Assembly: GCF_033954835.1 (NCBI RefSeq)
Contig: NZ_CP121471.1
Coordinates: forward strand, 2,350,501-2,414,500
Direction of reading: 5' to 3'
DNA length: 64,000 bases
From: Thiorhodovibrio frisius
GTDB taxonomy: Bacteria; Pseudomonadota; Gammaproteobacteria; Chromatiales; Chromatiaceae
The notes under the pieces are model-generated. The model was not told the origin of the DNA. It was given only the letters and a program-made list of their open reading frames with translations, and made no database searches. Both the position numbers and the translations under genes were made by a program. Positions 29,525 to 37,424 of this stretch are shown here, piece after piece; position 1 is the first letter of the stretch; each line of letters begins with the position of its first letter.

Positions 29525-29906
29525 GCACACCTCCCGGGAGTTTCTCCTTCCACGATGAACGAGCAAGTATCCTCTCGATTGAGTGTGATGGTCTTTGGTC
29601 TTAATAAAAAATCGATCTTTTAAGGAAAACCTATTTACTTTAGTCTATGCATTTAGTTTGCGGCTGTCTTGGCCATTGCCGCCATGTTCGCCGAGGCGCG
29701 CGCAGTGCTATCCTGCTGCTCGGTTCCGCGACAGGGACAGTCCGCTGCCGTCGGTGGCAAATGCGGCTTCTGCGTGCGAGAGGGGCGCTTTTTGGGGCAC
29801 CTAATGCGTCAGCGGTTATGATGAATTCATCGCCAACGGTGTGGATGGCTGAATACCTGCCTATCTTTTGGTCAATGCTCCAAGTTGGGAGCCGCGTGGT
29901 GTGTCC
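29525..29906. promoter_or_regulatory. Divergent intergenic region with AT-rich dyad upstream of dabBA
   Basis: No credible gene. An AT-rich dyad, CTTAA(N15)TTAAG at 29600-29624, lies about 76 bp upstream of the dabB start and stands out from the GC-rich surroundings. It could be a regulator site (LysR-type regulators often control carbon uptake), but no regulator gene is adjacent. No strong -35/-10 pair was found for either direction. Confidence 0.35.
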
Positions 29907-30935
29907 ATGAGCGGAAGTTCGATGATGGTTTCAGCTTTGAGATTTCTTGTCGTCCTTGCGGCCGTGATGCCCCCATTCACGGCAGTTGCTAATGATACTT
30001 CGGCGCAGATGGCCGCCGGTGGGCTGGTTTTTGGCAAGCAGCTTGGCATATCCATGCAGTCCGAAGACCTCTACATTTCGCCGGATATTGTCCGCGTGCG
30101 CTATGTTTTTCATAACAAAACGGACAAGGATCTTGAGACGATTGTGGCTTTTCCGCTGCCGGAAGCCGCTCCTTCCAGCGATACCGGCGGAGGCCACAAT
30201 TTTTATGATGGTGTCAGTGCGAATTTCTTGAATTTCAAGACCCGGGTCGATGGTCAACCGGTGGTCACGCAGGTTGAACAAAAGGCGCTGGCTCTCGGGC
30301 TCGACCGCACGGAAATTCTGAAAAAGTACCATGTGCCGATCGAATCCTATATTCCTCCAACGGATCAGCGCTCCGCTTATCATGGGCTTTCACGGTTGAC
30401 TGAGGCGCAGTGGGATGAGCTTGCTGCGCTCGGGCTGCTGAAGATCGATTCGCAGGGGCACCCGTCTCCTGGATGGACGGTGGCCACGGTCTTTTACTGG
30501 AATCAGGTCTTTCCAGCCGGAAAGGACACTGTGATTGAGCACGAATACCAGCCGTTGACCGGTTCGAGTTTCGATGCGCCCATCAGCCGGAAACCGGAGG
30601 ACGAATACGCGGCCCGAGCCATGGTCAGGTATTGCATTTCTGGTGAAGATACTAAAGCCATCTACGAGCTTCATGAGGGCAAGGTCGACGGCAAGGCCTA
30701 CACAGCGTTTTCCGAAGAGCTTGGCTACATTCTCAAGACCGCCGCGAATTGGAGCGGTCCGATCAACAATTTCCATCTGGTCATCGAGGCGCGGGAACCG
30801 GTCGACTTCGCTTTCGCCTGCCTGCCGGGGCTGGAACGGAAATCGCAATCACGGCTCGAAATGAGCCAGGACCACTTTTGGGCTTTTTCTGATCTGGATG
30901 TTCTGTTCGTCATCTCGAAACCTTTGGACAATTAG
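29907..30935 (+). CDS. DUF4424 domain secreted protein
   Basis: About 342 residues. A signal peptide (MMVSALRFLVVLAAV ... AVAN) is followed by the DUF4424 pattern: GLVFGKQLGISMQSEDLYIS, RVRYVFHNKTDKD, FPLPEA, and AGKDTVIEHEYQP. Periplasmic or exported; function not established. Start is the ATG at 29907 or 29922, both of which give a good signal peptide. The TTG further upstream is unlikely. Confidence 0.82.
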   Translation: MSGSSMMVSALRFLVVLAAVMPPFTAVANDTSAQMAAGGLVFGKQLGISMQSEDLYISPDIVRVRYVFHNKTDKDLETIVAFPLPEAAPSSDTGGGHNFYDGVSANFLNFKTRVDGQPVVTQVEQKALALGLDRTEILKKYHVPIESYIPPTDQRSAYHGLSRLTEAQWDELAALGLLKIDSQGHPSPGWTVATVFYWNQVFPAGKDTVIEHEYQPLTGSSFDAPISRKPEDEYAARAMVRYCISGEDTKAIYELHEGKVDGKAYTAFSEELGYILKTAANWSGPINNFHLVIEAREPVDFAFACLPGLERKSQSRLEMSQDHFWAFSDLDVLFVISKPLDN

Positions 30936-31080
30936 GCATCTCCACGGTTTTTGCACATTGCATCCGCAGTCTTTGCATTCTTGGGGTTTAGTTTTATCAA
31001 GGTCGGGAGCGAGTCGGGAATGATCCTGTTCTCAGTCCGACGACAACGACTTTTCAGCAACTATCCCAAGGAGCTTCTTA

Positions 31081-31613
31081 TGAACAAGACCATGATTCCC
31101 GTCGCTGCCATGCTGTCTGCTTTGCTTGTCGGTCCGGTTGCGGCTTCCCCGCATGGGGGCGGTCCTGGCAAGGCAGGAGGGCAGGGCGCTGAGCAGCGTC
31201 TCGAACGCATGACCGAGCAGCTTGATCTCAGTGCCGAGCAACAGCAGGCCATGGCCGCGATTTTTGACGCCCAAGCCAGTCAGCGCGCCAAGATGCGAGC
31301 ACAGATGCGTGAGCAAATCGATGCGGTGTTGACCGAGGAGCAGCGGGCCAAGCGCGCGGAGTTGAGGGCCGAGCGCATCGACCAACGCGTGGCTCGCATG
31401 GCTGAGCGGCTCGATTTGAGCGCGGAGCAAAGCACCCAGCTCAAGGCACTTTTCACCGAAAATCAGAATGCAGGGCGCTCTTCGCGCGCGGGTTCCGGCT
31501 CTATGCGTGAGCAACTTGCGAGCATTTTGACCGTGGATCAACTGGCCGAGCTTGGCAAGGGGCGCGACAAGGGACGTCAGGGCAAGGGCGATAACAGCGA
31601 CTGTAATCGCTAG
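31081..31613 (+). CDS. Spy/CpxP-like periplasmic protein
   Basis: A 177-residue protein with a signal peptide (MNKTMIPVAAMLSALLVG ... AAS). Two similar helical segments follow, each with a QLDLSAEQ or RLDLSAEQ motif (near residues 44 and 105), the hallmark of Spy/CpxP proteins that sense or chaperone misfolded periplasmic proteins. AAGGAG precedes the ATG. The kinase-regulator pair directly follows, so this is probably the stress target or sensor accessory of that two-component system, as in Cpx/Bae systems. Confidence 0.8.
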
Positions 31614-31634
31614 ATTCACCTGCATCCGCATGCT

Positions 31635-31660
31635 TTCGGGGCTAGTTACTTCGCCCCGAA
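31635..31660 (+). promoter_or_regulatory. Hairpin directly before the kinase ribosome site
   Basis: TTCGGGGC and GCCCCGAA (8-bp stem, 10-nt loop) lie between the Spy-like gene and the kinase. The stem ends one base before the GGGAG ribosome site of the TTG-initiated kinase gene. It could lower kinase translation or act as a partial terminator after the abundant Spy-like transcript. Confidence 0.5.
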
Positions 31661-31672
31661 GGGAGTCGCCCG

Positions 31673-33130
31673 TTGACCCTCTCCATTCGCACCAAGCTGT
31701 TTCTGACGCTGCTCTTGGCCTGTGCCTTCTCGGTGCTGGCCGTGCAGACGTCGATGTACTGGTCGTTCCGGCATGGTTTGCGGGACATGATCGAGCAGCG
31801 CCTGAATGAGCGTGTGGAAAGCATCGGTGCGCGCCTGGTGGCTCAGTATCGCGCGGATGGGAGTTGGTCACGAATCAGCGAAGACCGGCGATTGTGGATG
31901 GAACTGCTCAGCACGCGCGAGTCGGGGCGTCGAGATGAGAGGCTGGCGCATTCTTCGCGCCAATCTCGCATAGGTGCTGATGCGGTGGATCGGGCATCGC
32001 CCATGCCTCAACATGGACCATTCCCGGAGCGCCGCCGGACGCCTCTGGCCAAACGCCTGATGCTGTTTGATGCCGAGGGCGCGCCTGTCTATGGCCGTCG
32101 CGATCAATTGAAACAGGCGCTGCGTTTTCCGCTGCGTCTGGATGGACAAGTCATCGGCGAGCTGGCACTCATTCCAGGCCCGCCGATCCACGAAGCGGCA
32201 GAACTGCGCTTGCGTCAACGCCAGACCAGAGTGCTGCCGATCATCGCCCTGGCGACTCTGAGTCTGTCGGCCTTGCTCGCCTGGTGGCTGTCGCGCTGGC
32301 TATCGCGGCCGGTGCTGCGTTTTCGCGAAATCACGTGCCGACTGGCCAGCGGGCACTTTGCCGCCCGAGCCCCAGTGACCGGTCGTGACGAACTGGCCGG
32401 ACTCGGCCATGATCTCAACGCCCTGGCTGCCACTCTGGAGCATAACGAGCAGGCTCGCCGGCGCTGGGTGGCTGATATCTCCCATGAACTGCGCACCCCG
32501 GTCAGCCTGCTGCGCGCTGAGCTGGAGGCCCTGCAAGACGGCGTGCGCCCGTTCGATGTCGGCACCATCGCGACCTTGCACAGTGATGTCATGCGCCTGT
32601 CGCATCTGATTGGGGATCTTTACGAATTATCGCTCAGCGACCTTGGTGCCCTGAGCTACCGCAAGGCGAAGACGGATTTGGCCGAGGTGCTAGAGGCTGA
32701 GGTCAGCGCCTTTCGCGCCCAGTTCGACGCCGCCGGTTTGGACTTGCAGTTTGACAATCGCCTGCGCACGGCGGCGATCATTCAGGCCGATGCCCAACGG
32801 CTGACGCAACTCTTCGGCAACCTGCTGCGCAATAGCGGACAGTATACGGATGCAGGTGGCGCGCTTCTGGTCCGGCTGAGCACGGAAAAAGACGGCCATT
32901 TCGTTGTCGATTTTCAGGATACCGCTCCCGGTGTTTCCGACGCGGACCGTGAACGCCTGTTTGAGCGCCTTTACCGGGTCGAGCCATCTCGTACCCGCCA
33001 GACCGGAGGTGCCGGACTCGGGCTAGCCATTGCGAAAAACATCGTCGAAGCCCATCAGGCCAGCATTGAGGCACTGCCATCGCCCCAGGGCGGGTTGTGG
33101 ATTCGGATGCGCTTTCCCCAAACACCATGA
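31673..33130 (+). CDS. Sensor histidine kinase (BaeS/CpxA-like)
   Basis: A 485-residue membrane kinase. TM1 is near residues 8-30, a periplasmic loop of about 150 residues follows, then TM2 (about 183-203) and HAMP. HisKA has the phospho-accepting His in DISHELRTPVSLL near residue 270. The ATPase domain has an N-box (NLLRNSGQYTD), DTAPGVSD and GGAGLGLAI. The start is a TTG eight bases after GGGAG; no in-frame ATG fits, so expression may be deliberately low. Overlaps the regulator gene by 4 bp. Confidence 0.92.
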   Translation: MTLSIRTKLFLTLLLACAFSVLAVQTSMYWSFRHGLRDMIEQRLNERVESIGARLVAQYRADGSWSRISEDRRLWMELLSTRESGRRDERLAHSSRQSRIGADAVDRASPMPQHGPFPERRRTPLAKRLMLFDAEGAPVYGRRDQLKQALRFPLRLDGQVIGELALIPGPPIHEAAELRLRQRQTRVLPIIALATLSLSALLAWWLSRWLSRPVLRFREITCRLASGHFAARAPVTGRDELAGLGHDLNALAATLEHNEQARRRWVADISHELRTPVSLLRAELEALQDGVRPFDVGTIATLHSDVMRLSHLIGDLYELSLSDLGALSYRKAKTDLAEVLEAEVSAFRAQFDAAGLDLQFDNRLRTAAIIQADAQRLTQLFGNLLRNSGQYTDAGGALLVRLSTEKDGHFVVDFQDTAPGVSDADRERLFERLYRVEPSRTRQTGGAGLGLAIAKNIVEAHQASIEALPSPQGGLWIRMRFPQTP

Positions 33131-33813
33131 CCAACAACATTCTGATCGTTGAAGACGAGACGCGACTCGCCGAGCTGTTGGCGGATTACCTGAAAGGCGC
33201 CGGCTTTGCGACCGAACATCTGGCTGATGGCCTGGCCGTGGTCGAGCGGGTGCGCGCGCAGCCGCCAACACTCATGCTGCTCGACCTGATGCTCCCCGGT
33301 CGCGATGGGTTGGACATCTGCCGCGAGTTGCGCGGCTTCAGCAGCCTGCCGATCATTGTGACCACCGCGCGGGTCGAGGAAATCGACCGGCTGCTGGGCC
33401 TGGAACTTGGCGCTGATGACTACATCTGCAAGCCCTACAGTCCGCGCGAAGTGGTCGCGCGCGTCAAAGCCGTGCTACGCCGGGCGCAAGCACCCGAAGC
33501 GGCACCCAGCAACCGGCTAACGCTCGATGCAGAGCGCTTGCGCGTCAGTCTCGGGCAAAGGAGCGTTGAGCTGACCGCCGTTGAATGCGCGCTCTTTCGC
33601 ACTCTCTCATCGACACCGGGCCGGATCTTCTCGCGCGCGCAACTGATCGAGCGTATCTACCAGGATCATCGCATCGTCTCAGATCGCACCGTCGACAGTC
33701 ATATCAAGAAACTGCGGCGCAAGCTCGCCGAACTCGACGCAGGGCAAGAGCTGATCGAGTCAGTCTATGGTGTTGGCTATCGCTTTGAGGACCAACGCCC
33801 TTCAAGCGACTGA
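33127..33813 (+). CDS. OmpR-family response regulator (BaeR-like)
   Basis: A 228-residue regulator. The receiver domain has acidic EDE near residue 9, phospho-acceptor Asp53 in LLDLMLPGRDG and Lys near 103 in DYICKPY. A winged-helix DNA-binding domain follows (SRAQLIERIYQ, VDSHIKKLRRKL). Cytoplasmic partner of the kinase that overlaps it by ATGA; likely activates the Spy-like gene upstream. Confidence 0.93.
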   Translation: MTNNILIVEDETRLAELLADYLKGAGFATEHLADGLAVVERVRAQPPTLMLLDLMLPGRDGLDICRELRGFSSLPIIVTTARVEEIDRLLGLELGADDYICKPYSPREVVARVKAVLRRAQAPEAAPSNRLTLDAERLRVSLGQRSVELTAVECALFRTLSSTPGRIFSRAQLIERIYQDHRIVSDRTVDSHIKKLRRKLAELDAGQELIESVYGVGYRFEDQRPSSD

Positions 33814-33875
33814 TACGTGCTGAGTAATGATCTAGCCCGCGCGCTAGTTGCTGTGGCGGACGACTATTTGCTCAG

Positions 33876-34592
33876 CTATTCGACATTCAGCGAGTCGTCC
33901 GGCCAGTAGCGCGATCCGGTCAGTTTGGCGCCGATTTTCCAGCCTTTGCCAGTCAGTATGAAGACGGCTTTGCCGTTGTCGAAGCCGAGTCGGAGTTGGT
34001 CTTTTTCTTCGCCGGTCATGGTGCCAATTTCGGCTGAGCCATCCAGGCCCTGGTTGATAAACTTCTGCAGCAGGGCATCGGACTCGAACAGGATCACCAG
34101 TTGAGAGGCAAAGCCGCCTAAGCCAAAGCTTACGCCAGCGCCTGTGGTGGCCATTTTCATGTAGGTGTGTTCGTCTGTTTCGCGCTCAACCGCGACGCCG
34201 CGCCCATAGCCGGCGACCACGTAGAAGCTGGCCTCGCGCCTGTCGAAGACCGCATAGCCGGCGCTGCGCTCGAAAAGCTTCTGGCTGTCGGGCTGGTCGG
34301 TGAACAAGCGTTCCAGGGTCTTTTTAGCCATGGCGTCGAGCTTGTCGCGCGTCTCTTGGGGAGTGGCTTCGTTGCCCAGGCTTTCCTGAGCGGAATCGAC
34401 GGTCTCTTTGACTGCGCCGGTTGCCGTTCCGGCCGCCTGGCCAACGGCGGTCACAGCACCCTTGGTGGTGTCGCCGACGGCTTTTGCGGCTTTTTCCGCG
34501 CCTTGTTTGAGACCCTCCAACGGGAGCTGGGCTGTTGCGAGCAGTGGGACGAGCAGCAGAATCAGTGCAGCGGTGGGACGGATGTTATGCAT
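33876..34592 (-). CDS. SYLF/YSC84 domain secreted protein
   Basis: A 238-residue protein with a signal peptide (MHNIRPTAALILLLVPLLATA). An Ala/Gly/Thr-rich helical linker (about 30-85) follows, and then the SYLF-type domain: FERSAGYAVFDRREASFYVV, GRGVAVERE and GAGVSFGLGG. SYLF domains bind lipids in eukaryotes; bacterial members are periplasmic and uncharacterised. Convergent with the response regulator, with 62 bp between. Confidence 0.8.
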   Translation of the reverse strand: MHNIRPTAALILLLVPLLATAQLPLEGLKQGAEKAAKAVGDTTKGAVTAVGQAAGTATGAVKETVDSAQESLGNEATPQETRDKLDAMAKKTLERLFTDQPDSQKLFERSAGYAVFDRREASFYVVAGYGRGVAVERETDEHTYMKMATTGAGVSFGLGGFASQLVILFESDALLQKFINQGLDGSAEIGTMTGEEKDQLRLGFDNGKAVFILTGKGWKIGAKLTGSRYWPDDSLNVE

Positions 34593-34775
34593 TGTTATGG
34601 CACCAGTGATGGAGAAGGTGAGGGTGGGATGGGGGTTTAGGATAGAGTTTGAGGGTAATGTACGCTAACGCACGGTCGGTTTGGTCGCAGAGGAAGATAA
34701 TAGTCTTTTCTCAATGCGCGCGACCAGGGGACAGGATCGTGACGTCAGCCCCGCAGAACAGAGGAGGATTTTCCC

Positions 34776-35915
34776 ATGCCTGCGTACAAGGGTAACAACC
34801 GGTCGAGTGGCGGCTTATCTGGTGGCAACTCGTCTGATGGCAACGCTTCTGATGGTTCAGGGGGCAGCAGTTCCTTGCCTCCGGATCTCGAGAGTCTGAT
34901 CCAACAGGGACAAAATCGGCTCAATCGGGTCTTTTCAGGTGGGAGTCCACACGGCGGAGTCGTCATTTTGGTGGCGATCCTCGCGCTCGTCATTCTGGGG
35001 ATATGGACCGCATGGACCACCTATTACACTGTGCCGAGCGACTCGGTGGCTGTGGTGCAGCGCTTCGGAAAATATCTCAAGGAGGTTCAGCCAGGGTTGC
35101 ATTTCAAGCTGCCTTTGGGAGTCGATAAGGCCACCATTGTTCCGGTCAAGCGCCAGTTGAAGCAGGAATTCGGGTTCACCACCCCCGGCGCCACGGATCC
35201 CTACCAGAGTCCTCAAGACGGCAAGCGGGAAACGGAGATGGTGACGGGAGACCTGAACGCCGCCCTTGTGGAATGGGTGGTGCAATACCGCATTTCCGAT
35301 CCGGTGAAGTTTTTGTTCGAGGTTCGGGAGCCGAGTGAGACGCTGCGCTATGTGTCGGAATCCGTGATGCGCGAGGTGGTTGGTGATCGCACCGTTGATG
35401 AAGTCATCACCATTGGTCGCCAGGAGATCGAAACCGAGGCGCTGGCCAAGATGCAGGCGCTCTCGACCAAATACGCCATGGGGATCAGCATCGATCAGGT
35501 GCAATTGAAGAACATCAATCCACCCCAGCCGGTGCAGGAGTCCTTCAACGAGGTCAACCAGGCCCAGCAGGAGAAAGAGAAGCTGATCAACGAGGCCCGG
35601 CGCGATTACAACAAGGTGATCCCGCTGGCCGAGGGCGAGAAGGATCAGCGCATTCGCGAGGCCGACGGCTACCGGCTCAAGCGCATTAACGAGGCTGAAG
35701 GCGACGCAGCCCGCTTCAATGCCCTGCTGGCGGAATACAGCAAGGCCCCGGAGGTCACCCGCCGCCGCATCTATATCGAAACCCTGCAAGAGGTGATGCC
35801 GAGCATCGGCTCCAAGATCATTATCGATGAGCGGACGCGCAGCATTCTGCCGTTTTTGAATCTGGATGCCCAAAGTGGAAATCGATCCGCAGATCAAACC
35901 GGAGGTCGGCCATGA
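34776..35915 (+). CDS. hflK: HflK, membrane protease modulator
   Basis: A 379-residue prohibitin/SPFH-family protein that with HflC forms a cage around FtsH and tunes its proteolysis. A Gly/Ser-rich N-terminus (1-35) is followed by one membrane helix (about 62-84), then the SPFH domain (VPSDSVAVVQRFGKYLKEVQ) and a long helical region rich in E, K and R. AGGAGG precedes the ATG. Followed by hflC with a 4-bp overlap. It is separate from the usual hfq-hflX neighbourhood. Confidence 0.93.
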   Translation: MPAYKGNNRSSGGLSGGNSSDGNASDGSGGSSSLPPDLESLIQQGQNRLNRVFSGGSPHGGVVILVAILALVILGIWTAWTTYYTVPSDSVAVVQRFGKYLKEVQPGLHFKLPLGVDKATIVPVKRQLKQEFGFTTPGATDPYQSPQDGKRETEMVTGDLNAALVEWVVQYRISDPVKFLFEVREPSETLRYVSESVMREVVGDRTVDEVITIGRQEIETEALAKMQALSTKYAMGISIDQVQLKNINPPQPVQESFNEVNQAQQEKEKLINEARRDYNKVIPLAEGEKDQRIREADGYRLKRINEAEGDAARFNALLAEYSKAPEVTRRRIYIETLQEVMPSIGSKIIIDERTRSILPFLNLDAQSGNRSADQTGGRP

Positions 35916-36925
35916 AAAAATCAATCCTTATCTTGGTGGTCCTTGGCATCGGCATCTACATTGCGGTCAGCTCAATCTATACCGTGAGCGAAGTCGAGCA
36001 GGTGATCATCACCCAGTTCGGCAAGCCGGTCGGCGAGCCGGTTACTTCGGCTGGCCTGAAGCTCAAAATGCCCTTCATCCAGGACGTGAATCCCATCGAC
36101 AAACGGGTGCTGGAGTGGGACGGCAATCCGTCGGATATGCCGACCAAGGACAAGCTTTATATCTCGGTCGATCTGTTTGCCCGCTGGCGGATTACCGATC
36201 CTCTCCAATACTTCCTGCGCCTGCGCGATGAGCGCAGCGCCCAGTCGCGCTTAGACGACATTCTCGGCAGCGAGACCCGTAACGCAGTCGCCAAGCACGA
36301 GCTGATCGAGATTATCCGCACCACCAAGGATCGCGTGCCGCTGCGCGATGCTCTGCTGACCGACGCCGAGCAGGAGCAGGATTTGGGCTCGCTGGTGCCG
36401 ATCCAGAAGGGCCGCAAGCTGGTCGAGCAGGAGATATTCACCGCAGCCGCCGAGAAGGTCCGGGTGTTCGGGATCGAGCTGCTCGACATCCGCTTCAAGC
36501 GCATCAATTACAACGAGAGCGTGCGCCCAAAGATCTACGACCGCATGATCAGCGAACGGCGCCAGATCGCGGAGCGCTTCCTGTCAGAAGGTCATGGCGA
36601 GGCGGCCAGAATTCGCGGCAATCGGGTGCGGGACCTGAACAAAATCCAGTCCGAGGCCTATCGGCAAGTCGAGGTGATCCGTGGAATGGCGGACGCCAAG
36701 GCTACCGAGATCTATGCCAGCGCCTACAACCAGAGCCCCGAAGCGGCGGCCTTTTATGAATTCACCCGCACCATGCAAGCCTACAAGACCATGATCGCGG
36801 AAAACACCACCTTGGTGTTGTCCACGGATAGCGATCTGTTTAAGTTCCTGAAGGGCGCGGCCCCGCCGAGCGATGCTGTGTCGGGCCAGGGTCTTAATCC
36901 TGTCGGCGAAACGGTGCCGAGATGA
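35912..36925 (+). CDS. hflC: HflC, membrane protease modulator
   Basis: A 337-residue SPFH protein with an N-terminal helix (ILILVVLGIGIYIAVSSIY), the band-7 region (VSEVEQVIITQFGKPVGEPV) and a C-terminal helical region containing SEGHGEAARIRGNRVRDLNK. Forms the FtsH-HflKC complex with the preceding gene (ATGA overlap). The last about 25 residues are low in complexity. Confidence 0.93.
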   Translation: MKKSILILVVLGIGIYIAVSSIYTVSEVEQVIITQFGKPVGEPVTSAGLKLKMPFIQDVNPIDKRVLEWDGNPSDMPTKDKLYISVDLFARWRITDPLQYFLRLRDERSAQSRLDDILGSETRNAVAKHELIEIIRTTKDRVPLRDALLTDAEQEQDLGSLVPIQKGRKLVEQEIFTAAAEKVRVFGIELLDIRFKRINYNESVRPKIYDRMISERRQIAERFLSEGHGEAARIRGNRVRDLNKIQSEAYRQVEVIRGMADAKATEIYASAYNQSPEAAAFYEFTRTMQAYKTMIAENTTLVLSTDSDLFKFLKGAAPPSDAVSGQGLNPVGETVPR

Positions 36926-37125
36926 CCGGTTGAGGTAAACAGTTATCCTCCTGCTGATCGCAATGACAGCAGGTGTCGACTGGCCAGGTCAGCTTCGCGC
37001 CGAAAGTAGTGCCCAGACTTCACCGTCATGACCTTCAATGTTGGCGATGCCGTGCCAAGATCCCTTCCCGTCAGAGCACGTGACCTAAAGCGCTTTGACG
37101 TGCGACATTAATTAGCGTGGAATTC

Positions 37126-37153
37126 TTTACAGAAGGAAAAACCTTTGTATAAT
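37126..37153 (+). promoter_or_regulatory. Strong sigma-70 promoter upstream of the GGDEF gene
   Basis: TTTACA (37126-37131), a 16-bp spacer, and a perfect TATAAT (37148-37153). Transcription should begin near 37160, leaving a leader of about 265 nt before the GGDEF gene, or producing a separate small RNA. The rest of the 36926-37125 stretch after hflC holds nothing I recognise. Confidence 0.7.
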
Positions 37154-37159
37154 CCACGA

Positions 37160-37424
37160 AAGGAATCTAAGGATACCGGGAAACCAATCGGGTCTGGTGC
37201 CTTAGTTTCCGGTAAAAACACGTAATCGACTGAATAATAAGTATATTTAAGCCTTTCAATGCGGGCGTCTCCGGGGCAAATGCCTCTTAAGGCGAGCTAA
37301 TATCGCCTGCCTTGTTTCAAAGTGTGACGTAAAAATCACATCACTCTTTTATTTGAGCCAAAGCTAGAGATACACCAGCCGCGCCTAAGCTTTTTCCGGA
37401 CTTTTCTTTTTGTGTATCCCAAGA
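37160..37424 (+). ncRNA. Candidate structured leader RNA (or sRNA) before the GGDEF gene
   Basis: Starting at the predicted transcript start there is a long hairpin: TACCGGGAAAC (from 37174) pairs with GTTTCCGGTA (to 37214), a 10-bp stem with one bulged G and a 20-nt loop. A second hairpin, AGGCGA(N7)TCGCCT, spans 37290-37308. A dyad TGTGA(N8)TCACA lies at 37323-37340. I compared it by memory with c-di-GMP riboswitches and saw no match to their cores. It is AT-richer than its surroundings. Confidence 0.4.

Noticed and set aside
37323-37340. CRP/FNR site before the GGDEF gene
   Set aside because: TGTGA and TCACA are 8 bases apart, not the 6 needed for CRP; kept only as a dyad within the leader.
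37160-37424. Known c-di-GMP riboswitch before the GGDEF gene
   Set aside because: The conserved core strings of GEMM-I and GEMM-II riboswitches are not found; listed only as an unidentified leader.
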